From Streptomyces sp. Ag109_O5-10 (GTDB taxonomy: Bacteria > Actinomycetota > Actinomycetes > Streptomycetales > Streptomycetaceae), in assembly GCF_900105755.1 (NCBI RefSeq), contig NZ_FNTQ01000001.1, forward strand, positions 1,550,001 to 1,614,000: a stretch of DNA of 64,000 nucleotides, read 5' to 3'. Shown here one piece after another: positions 1 to 7,672 of this stretch. A program made the position numbers and the translations under genes. The notes under the pieces are model-generated. The model made no database searches, was not told where the DNA came from, and saw only the letters and a list, made by a program, of their open reading frames with translations. Each line of letters starts with the position of its first letter. The stretch's first letter is position 1.

Positions 1-291
1 GAAGCGTTCCTGTCCCGGCGTGCCGAACAAGTACAGGACATGGGACGGACTGAGCGTGATCCGGCCGAAGTCCAGGGCCACCGTGGTGGTGGCCTTGTTC
101 TCCACCCCGTCCAGCCGGTCCGTGGCCGCGCTGACCGCGGTCAGCAGCTCCTCGGTGCTCAGCGGCTCGATCTCGCTGAGCGCGTTGACGAAGGTCGTCT
201 TTCCCACGCCGAACCCGCCGGCGACGAGCACCTTGATGCCCACCGGCAGGACATTGGCGGGCAGCGGATCACAGTCGTTTGAGGAGGCCAT
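1..291 (-). CDS. cvnD: Conservon GTPase-like ATP/GTP-binding protein CvnD (partial)
   Basis: Only the N-terminal 97 codons are inside the window; the 3' end lies beyond position 1. Translation from the ATG at 291 gives a P-loop, [10 protein letters not shown], near residues 25-34 and a switch II-like FGTPGQERF at the window edge, as in the small Ras/Rho-like GTPases of Streptomyces conservons. In known conservons the four proteins form a membrane-associated, G-protein-like signalling complex. It overlaps the end of cvnC by 23 bp, so it is probably translationally coupled to it. Identification is firm; the signal it handles is unknown. Confidence 0.9.
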   Translation of the reverse strand, partial: MASSNDCDPLPANVLPVGIKVLVAGGFGVGKTTFVNALSEIEPLSTEELLTAVSAATDRLDGVENKATTTVALDFGRITLSPSHVLYLFGTPGQERF

Positions 292-655
292 CGCGTACCG
301 CTTCCAGGAGGTCTCGATCAGGTCGTGCGGAGTGGCCCGGGGCAGGCGGGGGCGCATCACCGGCGACCACCGCGCCGCCCTCGGCCAGATCGGACAGCAG
401 CACCTTGACCACGGCGGCGGGCACCTGCATCCGGGCCGCGACCTCGGCTACGCTCACCGGCCGCTCGCACAGCGCCAGCACCTGCGCGTGGTCCAGGCCG
501 AAGGCGCCCTGCGTCTGGGCGCCGGTGGCCCGCACCACGGTCACGAGCGTGAAGTGGGACGTGGCCCTGGTCCGGCCGTCGCTCACGGTGTAGGGACGGA
601 CCAGCCGCCCGACCGCTTCGTCGATCAGCGGTCCGTCGGGGAGGACCGGCGTCAT
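269..655 (-). CDS. cvnC: DUF742 protein CvnC of the conservon
   Basis: A 128-residue cytoplasmic protein with the DUF742 pattern: an N-terminal [12 protein letters not shown] segment, then a winged-helix-like C-terminal half ([21 protein letters not shown]). DUF742 proteins are the third component of conservons and are thought to link the CvnA sensor to the CvnD GTPase. It starts 3 bp after the cvnB stop and overlaps cvnD. Length and gene order match the family, so the call rests on sequence and context together. Confidence 0.92.
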   Translation of the reverse strand: MTPVLPDGPLIDEAVGRLVRPYTVSDGRTRATSHFTLVTVVRATGAQTQGAFGLDHAQVLALCERPVSVAEVAARMQVPAAVVKVLLSDLAEGGAVVAGDAPPPAPGHSARPDRDLLEAVRDGLLKRL

Positions 656-658
656 CGG

Positions 659-1051
659 TTATCCCACCGGGTGCCGGGGCGGTGTGGCCAGGTGCGGGCG
701 CACGCTCTTCACCATCATCCCCATCTCGTAGCCCAGTACCGCTGCGTCCGCCTCGCGTCCGGCCAGCACCGCCAGCACCGCGCCGTGCCCGGCGGACGAG
801 ACGAACAGCAGCGAGGAGCTGAGTTCCGTCACGATCTGTCGCACGTCACCGCCGTCGTCGAAGTGCCGGCCCGCGCTGCGCGCCAACGAGTACAGCCCGC
901 TGGCAAGGGCGGCCAACTGGTCCGCGGCGTCGCCGTCGAGCCCCTCCGCTGCCTTCACCAGTCCGTCCGAGGACAGCAACAAGGCACTTCGGGTGTGTGG
1001 CACCCGGTTCACCAGACCCGTCAACAGCCAGGAAAGGTCTTCGCTCGCCAC
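659..1051 (-). CDS. cvnB: Roadblock/LC7 domain protein CvnB
   Basis: A 130-residue Roadblock/LC7 protein, with LSWLLTGLVNRVPHTRSALLLSSDGL at the N-terminus (residues 5-30) followed by alternating helix and strand of the longin-like fold. Roadblock proteins act as regulators of small GTPases (MglB-type). In conservons CvnB is the presumed partner of CvnD. It is the second gene of the minus-strand cvnABCD set, 75 bp after cvnA. The GTG start at 1051 is favoured because a GAGGAG ribosome binding site lies 8 bp upstream. Confidence 0.93.
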   Translation of the reverse strand: MASEDLSWLLTGLVNRVPHTRSALLLSSDGLVKAAEGLDGDAADQLAALASGLYSLARSAGRHFDDGGDVRQIVTELSSSLLFVSSAGHGAVLAVLAGREADAAVLGYEMGMMVKSVRPHLATPPRHPVG

Positions 1052-1126
1052 GATCGTGTACTCCTCTTCGACGGAAGGAAACGGCTTGCTGGACGGGGCC
1101 CGGAGGCCTTCAGGGCGGCTCGGCTG

Positions 1127-2695
1127 TCAGTGCGTCTCCGCTTCCTCGGCTCTGCGCAGTCCGGTCTGGAACGCGGCCATCAGGCCCGGGTCGTGTGCGA
1201 TGTCCTCGGCGGCACCGGTGCCGGGGACCGGGTGCGGCTGTTCGGCGGCGTGGTCCTGGCGGCGGCGCTGAGGCAGCCGCGGACGGTCGTCCTCGCCGTC
1301 GGAGGGCACCGGGGCGGGCGGGGGTTCGGAATCGGACACGCGCGGATCCGCGACGACGGTCGGCACTGTCGCCGGGGGGTCCGTCGCCTCGGGTTCCCCT
1401 GGGTCGTGCGGCACCGCGTCAGGGGTCGCGACAGCGGGGTGCTCGGGCGCGGGAGCTGCCGGCTGCGGGCCGAGCAGTGCCGTGGGCAACACCATGACGG
1501 CCTGCGTGCCGCCGTAGACGTTGCTCTGCAACTGCACGGCGATGTCATGCCGCTGGGCCAGGACCGAGACCACGTACAGGCCGATCCGGCCGTCCTGCAG
1601 CAGCTCGCCGAGGGCGACCTTGTCGGGTGCGCCCAACACCGTGTTCATTTGGTTGCGCTCGGCTGCCGACACGCCCAGGCCTCGGTCCTCGACCTCGATC
1701 GCCACCCCGGCAGCGACGGGTTCGACCCGCACGTGCACGGTGGTCTGGGGCGGTGAGAAGACCGTCGCGTTCTCCAGCAGCTCGGCCAGCAGATGGACGA
1801 CGTCGACCACGGCGTGGCCGCTGACCGTTCCTTCGATGGGCGGGACCAGCCTGACCCGGGCGTACTGGTCGATCTCGGCGACGGCGGAACGCAGCACGTC
1901 GGTCAGGCCGACGGGACGGGTCCACTGGCGGTGGGTGTTCGCGCCGCCGAGCACGGCCAGGTTCTCGGCGTAGCGGCGGATCCGGGTGGACAGATGGTCC
2001 ACCCGGAACAGCCCCTTGAGCAGGTCGGGGTCCTCGACCTCGTTCTCCAGGCTGTCCAGCAGTCCGATCTCGCGGTGCACCAGTGACTCGAGTCGACGCG
2101 CCAGGTTGGCGAACACCTCGAACTGCTCGAGCCGGGCGGTGTGTTCCGCGCCGAGCGCACCAACGGCGGTCTCCAGCAGGGCTGCCTCCGCCTCGTGCCG
2201 GGCCGCGGCGATCTCGAATCCGAGGCGGGAGAGTTCGTCCGGGCCGGTCTGCGGGGGCAGTTCCGGCCGACGCCGCACCGGGGGCTCCCCGGCCCTCAGC
2301 CGATGGAACAGTGACTCCAGTTCGGCTCTGCCCTCGGCTGTGACACGGATCAGCTCGGCCAGCTCGGCACGGTCCCGGTCGGCCGCACGGGACAGCTCCG
2401 TCCAGCGCTTGGTGACCGCTCGCGCCTCCGCCGAAGCCCTCGCACCCGCGATTCCTGCCGCCACGGCGCCGATGAGGACCACACCGCCGGACATCGCCAC
2501 CTGGTCCGCCCGGTCCAGGTGGCCATCACTGACCAGCGCGGTGGCCACCGCACCGACCACGGCGACCACGCCCGGCGGCAGCACGGACCACAGCAACTGA
2601 CGCCGCCTCAAGGATCCGGCTCGCGACTCGGCCGTCACACGGGCGGTCACGGGCGCTGCCGGCCGGTCGTCCGGCGGCGTGAAAGGATCGGGCAT
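1127..2695 (-). CDS. cvnA: Conservon sensor histidine kinase-like protein CvnA
   Basis: A 522-residue membrane protein. Two hydrophobic segments (about residues 34-57 and 66-85) are followed by a coiled linker and a GHKL ATPase domain (about 210-400) with an N-box-like LLAELLENATVFSPP and a glycine box, EVEDRGLGVS. The last 110 residues are a Pro/Glu/Asp-rich disordered tail. CvnA proteins resemble nitrate/sulfonate-type sensor kinases and head the conservon. It is first in the minus-strand operon cvnA-B-C-D. The ATG at 2695 has CAGGGA upstream. No clear periplasmic sensor domain is present, so a cytoplasmic or membrane signal is more likely. Confidence 0.93.
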   Translation of the reverse strand: MPDPFTPPDDRPAAPVTARVTAESRAGSLRRRQLLWSVLPPGVVAVVGAVATALVSDGHLDRADQVAMSGGVVLIGAVAAGIAGARASAEARAVTKRWTELSRAADRDRAELAELIRVTAEGRAELESLFHRLRAGEPPVRRRPELPPQTGPDELSRLGFEIAAARHEAEAALLETAVGALGAEHTARLEQFEVFANLARRLESLVHREIGLLDSLENEVEDPDLLKGLFRVDHLSTRIRRYAENLAVLGGANTHRQWTRPVGLTDVLRSAVAEIDQYARVRLVPPIEGTVSGHAVVDVVHLLAELLENATVFSPPQTTVHVRVEPVAAGVAIEVEDRGLGVSAAERNQMNTVLGAPDKVALGELLQDGRIGLYVVSVLAQRHDIAVQLQSNVYGGTQAVMVLPTALLGPQPAAPAPEHPAVATPDAVPHDPGEPEATDPPATVPTVVADPRVSDSEPPPAPVPSDGEDDRPRLPQRRRQDHAAEQPHPVPGTGAAEDIAHDPGLMAAFQTGLRRAEEAETH

Positions 2696-3019
2696 AACAG
2701 TCCCTGGACAGTACGATGATCAGGCCGAGCGGGCACGTTACCGCGCACCTGGACTCCGGTGTCCAGCCTCTGACAGGCACAGAGATCGAACCGTTGTCCT
2801 TATCCTCGCTTCGATCTGCCCGTCCGGCGTGTGAGCCGGGACACAGCTCGACGAGATGTTCAAGAAGGCCGACGTGGCTCTGGCCGACCGCGCCGACGTG
2901 ACGCTACGGCTGCCGAGGCCGGAGTTCGACGACGCCGGCGTCCTGCGTCGCACGACCGGCAACTAGCAGGCAGGCAAGGTCCCTGCCCTGCTCATCGAGG
3001 GTGCCACGCCGGCGTCCGT
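2696..3019. other. Gene-poor stretch upstream of the conservon
   Basis: About 320 bp between the cvnA start and the transposase remnant. It must hold the minus-strand conservon promoter, but I see no convincing -35/-10 pair. No reading frame here has recognisable protein content; the residual frames look like continuations of decayed transposase sequence. Confidence 0.4.
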
Positions 3020-3412
3020 GTCCTGAGGGTCCATGAGCGTATTCCGCGCGAGTCGGCTGACCCATGCCGCGGTCCGGTGCGCGCTCGCACCGGTGATCCG
3101 CACACGCCGGGTGGCGTGCTAGACCGTCGCGAGGACATACGAGGTCGCCCCGGCAAAGGTCTTGGCCGCGAAGAAATCGACGGCGCGGATGGCCTGTGCT
3201 TGACGGCGTGGGAATGCAGCGCCGGTTGTGCAGGTGCGCTCGGGTGCGGTGCCGATGCCGTGCTCCTCGAGGATGTTCCACACAGGGGATGCGGCGACCG
3301 TGCTGCCAAGCACGCCGAACCCACTGACGGAACGTACGGCGCGCGGCCACCTGGGACGTTCGGGTCGGGAGGCCTCGGCGTTGCGGCGGCGAAGCAGGTC
3401 GCGGTGCCCCAC
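3020..3412 (-). pseudogene. Decayed integrase-core (DDE, rve) transposase, internal/C-terminal part
   Basis: Minus-strand translation gives HRDLLRRRNAE, VAASPVWNILEEHGI, AIRAVDFFAAKTFAG and HATRRVRITGASAHRTAAWV, which follow the order of a common actinobacterial integrase-core transposase (HRDLLRRR, ASTVWxILK, DFF with the first catalytic Asp, EHATRRIRILG). The stop at 3119-3121 sits where the family has Glu (GAG to TAG). About 25 residues around the SWGYRR motif are missing, and the frame decays after LMDPQD. It is therefore inactivated by a deletion, a nonsense change and truncation. Fragments of the same family recur at 6873 and 34708. Confidence 0.75.
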
Positions 3413-4221
3413 CGCGACCGACTGTTGCGGCGAAGACGTGGCGCGTTCGACCCCAATCCCACAGAGGTCTAGACAACATTCCTCACCTCTCCTGACGGGC
3501 AGGGCTTTCCGCCCTTCCGGGTCGTGAGAGTGAGCCGTATCCGTCCTCCCTCTGAACTGGTCGGATGCAGGGTGAGGACAGCCTGAACGAGACTTGTGAT
3601 GCGGGTGGTCGAGCAGCCGGGTGTATGTAGGAGCCGCCAGGACTTGAGGGTGCCGGCGGTTCGGCGAGGTGCACAGGTGTCGTGGCGGCTTCCCGCAGCA
3701 CGGAGAGGCCGGACGGGCGGGACACCTCGCGTCCCGCCCGAAGCCCGCCGCGCTTGGCCGGCGGGTGCTGGAAGTGCATCGTCGCCTCATGGCTCGGATA
3801 CTGGAACTCCAGGTCGCTTTCCCAGTCTGCCATCGCCTCCGCCGATGCGGCGAAGCAGCAGGGAGGGTACAGCTCCCTCCACAAGAACAGGGACTCCCTT
3901 TGCCACAAGACACCGAGTAGGGCCAAGCGATCCGCCTCGCACGCCATGCGGACATCGGAACGCCCCATGGACAGCGCGTCGAACACATTCGCCGCCGCCC
4001 GGCTTCCCGGCGTCAGGAGCGAGGACATCGACATGGAGATCAACGACCGGGAACCGGCGATCTCCGGAGACATCAAGGATCGCGAGCGCAAAGGCGTCCG
4101 TGGAGATCAAGAAGGGGGACTGACCTCCGGTCCCCAGGCCGGGCGCCGGCCCGCTGCCCCCGCGGCACCCAGGCAGGCGGCCCTCCGGCCACCTTTGTCC
4201 ACCGCCATGTGAGGAGTTCTG
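3413..4221. other. Stretch without a recognisable gene
   Basis: About 800 bp with only poorly supported frames. A minus-strand frame (3483-4091) contains a plausible-looking segment around LALLGVLWQRESLFLWRELY but matches no family I know and has no good ribosome binding site. Base composition is less GC-biased than in neighbouring genes. I treat it as decayed or intergenic DNA; an unknown short gene cannot be excluded. Confidence 0.35.
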
Positions 4222-4788
4222 ATGGCAGTCACCGTTGAGGCGGTCATCCCGCTGCTGCGCGACGTCCGCGATGCCGAGGAGGCGGTCGTCGGCCAGTTGC
4301 GGGCGGATCTGGCCGCCGAACCCGCGAGGGACCACCGGCAGACCCTGGAGGACCACATCCAGGAAGTCGATGACCACATCCACGAGCTCAATCGCCGACT
4401 GGAGCAGCTGAGCAACCGAGGACCGTTGGGCAAGGCCTTCATCACCCTGGGTGGTCAGGCCGTGAGCACCGGCCGCGTGCTGTTGCGGCAGGTGTCGGAG
4501 CTGCCGTCAGCCGTGCGGAGCGGGCACGATGGTCACACTCCGCAACGCCTCCTGAAGGACATCGAGGAGGAGTTCGCCGTCGCGGCCAAGGCGGCGGCGG
4601 CCGCCCGCGCGGCAGAGCGTTTCGCCGATGAGATCGGCGACAGCCTCGACACCGACATGCTCCGGGGCATCCGCACCGACGACGAGCGGTTCCTCAACAA
4701 CCTCGACCACAGCCTGGAAGAGGCGGCAGACGTGGTGGTCCGCATCAAGATCAGCGAGGCCGGCGGCGGAACCGCACCGGCCTCCTGA
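4222..4788 (+). CDS. Helical protein of unknown function
   Basis: 188 residues, almost entirely predicted helix with heptad-like spacing: EEAVVGQLRADLAAEP near residues 19-34, HIQEVDDHIHELNRRLEQL near 44-62, and an Ala-rich AAKAAAAARAAERFADEI near 120-137. The profile recalls small ferritin-like or DUF892-type helical bundles, but no metal-ligand ExxH pattern is clear, so I do not assign one. The start ATG at 4222 has GAGGAG nine bases upstream. It heads a three-gene plus-strand run (4222, 4947, 5627), possibly one transcription unit. Confidence 0.7.
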   Translation: MAVTVEAVIPLLRDVRDAEEAVVGQLRADLAAEPARDHRQTLEDHIQEVDDHIHELNRRLEQLSNRGPLGKAFITLGGQAVSTGRVLLRQVSELPSAVRSGHDGHTPQRLLKDIEEEFAVAAKAAAAARAAERFADEIGDSLDTDMLRGIRTDDERFLNNLDHSLEEAADVVVRIKISEAGGGTAPAS

Positions 4789-4946
4789 CCAGTGCCGCCA
4801 TCCTGATCCGTCCCCGGGCCGGACCGCCCGGGGACGGGTACATCGCGCTCAGTCGCCGTGTGCGTCCCGGACGCCGCGCTGCCCAGTGTCGGCGACGGCT
4901 TCCCGCGCCGCGCCGCCCGAGAACACATCGCGAGCTGGGAGGAACA

Positions 4947-5606
4947 ATGCGGAACCGGACGTTGAGCAAGATCGGCAAAGAGCTGTTGCGCCTGCGCCAC
5001 GACTCGTCACAGAGCTCACAGGACCGGGCGGCGCCGCCCGACTACGGACTGGACCACGAGCAGGTCGCCGCATTCGTCGCCGGCACGCTGGACGCGGAGG
5101 GCGAGGCGGCGCTCGCCCATCAGGTGGCGCGGCTGCTGCCCTTCCACTGGACCTGGCCCAACCGGGTCGCGGAGGAGATGTCGCAGCTCATGGCCCACGT
5201 CGGTGATCAGCGTGAGCTGATGTCCTGGCTGGACCGGCACCCCGGCCTGCCACGGCTGGTGGCCCGCCTGTACGTCTTCATAGGCCTCCTCGACAGGTAC
5301 AGCGCGGTGCCCCCGGTCGTGACCGCGATGCGTGAGTACCGGGAGCGGACACCGTATCCGCCGGGCCTGGAGCCCTACTTGGTCCCTGCCACCGGTGACG
5401 ACACGCTCGCGAGCATTGCTTTCAAGGTCGAGAAACTGCTGGGCGAGGAGCGGACCCGGGAGGCCGTCGAACTGGCCCTGGCCACCGCGGCATGGCTGCA
5501 GCAGATCGCGCCGCGCGCGCGGGAACTCAGCCCTGAGGTCGGCGACTTGAGCGAGCTGATGGAGCAGGCTCGACAGGATGTCCGGGCGGCGGCAGCCGAC
5601 ATCTGA
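4947..5606 (+). CDS. Conserved hypothetical protein, possible organelle- or stress-associated
   Basis: 219 residues from the ATG at 4947, chosen for the GGGAGGA ribosome binding site 4 bp upstream rather than an earlier in-frame GTG at 4860. The N-terminus is basic (RNRTLSKIGKELLRLR), the rest mainly helical with FHWTWPNRVAEEM and LYVFIGLLDRYSAVPPVV segments. It has no signal peptide and no catalytic motif that I recognise. It lies 158 bp after the helical protein at 4222 and 20 bp before the gene at 5627, so the three may be co-expressed. Function unknown. Confidence 0.65.
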   Translation: MRNRTLSKIGKELLRLRHDSSQSSQDRAAPPDYGLDHEQVAAFVAGTLDAEGEAALAHQVARLLPFHWTWPNRVAEEMSQLMAHVGDQRELMSWLDRHPGLPRLVARLYVFIGLLDRYSAVPPVVTAMREYRERTPYPPGLEPYLVPATGDDTLASIAFKVEKLLGEERTREAVELALATAAWLQQIAPRARELSPEVGDLSELMEQARQDVRAAAADI

Positions 5607-5626
5607 CCACGACTGTCGAGAGGGCG

Positions 5627-5998
5627 GTGAACGGCATGACGGTGAAACTGAACGCGAGGGCGTTCAACCACGCAAAGAAACTGACCGAAGAGGACCGCAT
5701 CGTCCTGGACGACCGGGACGAGTGGAGCGAGCACCGGCCTTCGGCAGCGGACGAGAACGCCTACCTCGAGGAGCACGGGTTCGACGAGTACGCCAGGTGG
5801 TACCTGGGCATCGATGACGAGATGGGAGAGGAGACCAAAGGCCGGTACAAGTTCCCCTACGGCGACTTCGAGCGCGTCCACCGCTGCGGTGTGCTCTCCG
5901 CCGAGGTGCGCGCCGGACAGCAGAAATACGCGGACATCGAGAACGCCGCCGCGCACCTGCACGGAATGCTGGACGGCAGGCGGGCCGCGAACCGGTGA
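5627..5998 (+). CDS. Conserved hypothetical acidic protein
   Basis: A 123-residue soluble protein of a type I recall as widespread in actinobacteria: KLNARAFNHAKKLTEEDRIV, then WSEHRPSAADENAYLEEHG, then the block GRYKFPYGDFERVHRCGVL, and the end AAAHLHGMLDG. No catalytic role is established. Starts at GTG 5627 or ATG 5636 are both possible; AGAGGG at 5619-5624 suits the ATG slightly better. It follows the 4947 gene by 20 bp. Confidence 0.75.
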   Translation: MNGMTVKLNARAFNHAKKLTEEDRIVLDDRDEWSEHRPSAADENAYLEEHGFDEYARWYLGIDDEMGEETKGRYKFPYGDFERVHRCGVLSAEVRAGQQKYADIENAAAHLHGMLDGRRAANR

Positions 5999-6207
5999 CA
6001 GCGCCGGAAAAAGCGCACCCTCCCCGGTCCCCGGCGACGGTGTCGACCATGAGGGCCCACGGGGGCCAGGCGTCGTCGCCCCGCTCGCCCCCGGCCTGCG
6101 AGGGTGTTCACGAGTACCGGGCGTCGTCATCAGGGGCCCCGGATTGTGTCGGCCGAGCCGTGAGACCGCCCGGAGCCGCCGCTGCCGCAGCGCGAGCGAC
6201 GCCTCCG

Positions 6208-6630
6208 TCACCCCGCCTGGTTGCTGTCCTTGTGGGTGCCCCAGCCGTGCCAGCGCTCGACCTCGATCCAGGCGCTGAACCTCGCCCGGTCCCGTTGCGG
6301 GTAGGGCTTACCGGTGTACTGCATGCTGAGCCGGTCGATGCCGGTGAGATCCTTGTCCTCTCGGATCTCGGCGACTCGGCCGATGATGCTGATGTGGTTG
6401 TACCAGTCGGCCTCGTCCAGCACCGTGAGGGTGACCCGCGGATCGTTGCGCAGGTGCTCCAGGCGCCGGCGGCCCTCGTCCATGTTGACCAGGATGCGGC
6501 CGTCGTCCTCCCACAGATACCAGGTGGCGGTCGAAACCGGCTGACCGTCCGATCGGAGCGTGGCGATGACCGCCGGGTTCGCCTTCTTCATCATGGCGAC
6601 CGCTTCGGGGGTGAGCGGGGGCTTCGACAT
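6208..6630 (-). CDS. PPOX-class F420-dependent oxidoreductase (FDOR-B type)
   Basis: 140 residues forming a split beta-barrel flavin/deazaflavin-binding fold: ANPAVIATLRSDGQPVSTATWY near residues 18-39, WEDDGRILVNMDEGRRRLEHLRNDPRVTLTV in the middle, and WIEVERWHGWG at the end. These fit the pyridoxamine-phosphate-oxidase-like family whose actinobacterial members usually bind F420. The ATG at 6630 is preferred over an upstream start at 6864 because GGAGAAG lies just before it and the upstream extension looks non-coding. It is monocistronic; the substrate is unknown. Confidence 0.85.
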   Translation of the reverse strand: MSKPPLTPEAVAMMKKANPAVIATLRSDGQPVSTATWYLWEDDGRILVNMDEGRRRLEHLRNDPRVTLTVLDEADWYNHISIIGRVAEIREDKDLTGIDRLSMQYTGKPYPQRDRARFSAWIEVERWHGWGTHKDSNQAG

Positions 6631-6872
6631 GGTGCTTCTCCTCGATCCGACGCGACAGCGGATCCCCACCCGCTGCTTCCTGTCCACACTCTCATGGGGA
6701 CGCGCCCGCGAGCGCGCTCGCAGGGCCGCTGAGAAGATCGCGGTTCTCGGTGACCATGCGGGTGCCGATACGTCATCCTCCCAGGTGGATGCCTCGATCG
6801 ACCACTCAGGCCGCGTCGCCGACAACTCCGATGTCTTCACGTGGACAGACGCGGACGGCACCATGATCTACC

Positions 6873-7112
6873 GTGCTGCCGCGCCTGGCCTCCCTCGCCG
6901 CGACCAACACCCTGGTGTCGCCCCTGCGTCTACCGCCGATGAGCGACCGGGACGAAGACATCGAGATCCTTGCCCTGCGGCACCAACTGCTCGTTCTGCA
7001 ACGCCACGAGATTTCCTCGTGGGGCTGTCGCCGGATCCACACCCAAGAGAACTGCTCGCCGGACTGCTCGGAGAAGCCCCTGGCCGCCCGGTCGGCACGG
7101 TGGTCAAGGTAA
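6873..7112 (+). pseudogene. N-terminal fragment of an integrase-core transposase
   Basis: The frame from 6873 begins MLPRLASLAATNTLVSPL and runs into MSDRDEDIEILALRHQLLVLQR, the typical start of the same integrase-core transposase family seen decayed at 3020-3412. After LVLQR it jumps straight to SSWGCRRIH, a motif normally about 80 residues downstream, so an internal deletion has joined the two. It then ends after 79 codons. The catalytic Asp/Glu residues are absent. Confidence 0.65.
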
Positions 7113-7463
7113 TGGGCGCCAAGCCCCACCGACGGTGGAGGCTGACGGCGCAGCCGCCGCCGACGTAAGGACCGCGTCCCAGGAGGCGAAGCGGTCCACC
7201 AGGGTAAGGCCGGCTGCGACGCAACACTCGTCATACTCCGGCAGGGTGATGCCGGGCGGCACCGGCAAGTGGGCCTCGTCCAGGCCGAAACCCGCGACCA
7301 TCGGACCGCCCGGGCGTAGGTCCGCAACCGGGCGCTTGACCACCGTCACCCCAGTGCCGGCAGCAAGCAGCGGGAAAACGTTGCCCGCAGCGACCACGGG
7401 ATCGGAGTCCGCCGCGAGCCCGAGCGGGGCCGGCTCGTACTCGGCCGGATCGACCTGAACCAC
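7104..7463 (-). pseudogene. C-terminal remnant of a class I SAM-dependent methyltransferase
   Basis: The minus-strand frame reads VVAAGNVFPLLAAGTGVTVV, then LRPGGPMVAGFGLDEAHLP and YDECCVAAGLTLVDRFASWD. These match the last third of class I SAM-dependent methyltransferases (xxAGNVxxF, LxPGGxLVAGFxL, YDxWCxAAGLxLxxRxAxWD). The N-terminal SAM-binding GxGxG half is missing and no ribosome binding site precedes the frame, so I call a truncated pseudogene. Its 3' end overlaps the transposase fragment at 6873-7112, suggesting a rearrangement joined them. Confidence 0.55.
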
Positions 7464-7672
7464 GGCAGGCCCTCCCCGATGGTGCCGACCCCGCTGCTGC
7501 CACGGCGCGCTGCCGAAGCTCTCCGGCTGTGGGCACGGGTCCCCACCATGAGGGAGACGGCGATGCCCTCGGGCGCGGTACTGTCGCGGGACGGGGCTCC
7601 CGGGTCCAGGTTCCCGGGAACCCCGTCAGGTCGTGCCCATTCGGCCGCCCGTGGGCAGTCAGCCGTCCGCGG

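Noticed and set aside
20..1756. Long plus-strand frame opposite the conservon
   Set aside because: Arg/Gly/His-rich composition, no family, and four well-matched genes on the other strand.
7609..7622. Palindrome GGTTCCCGGGAACC as a regulatory site
   Set aside because: It lies downstream of the S53 peptidase with no adjacent promoter; it could be part of a terminator but the structure is too short to call.
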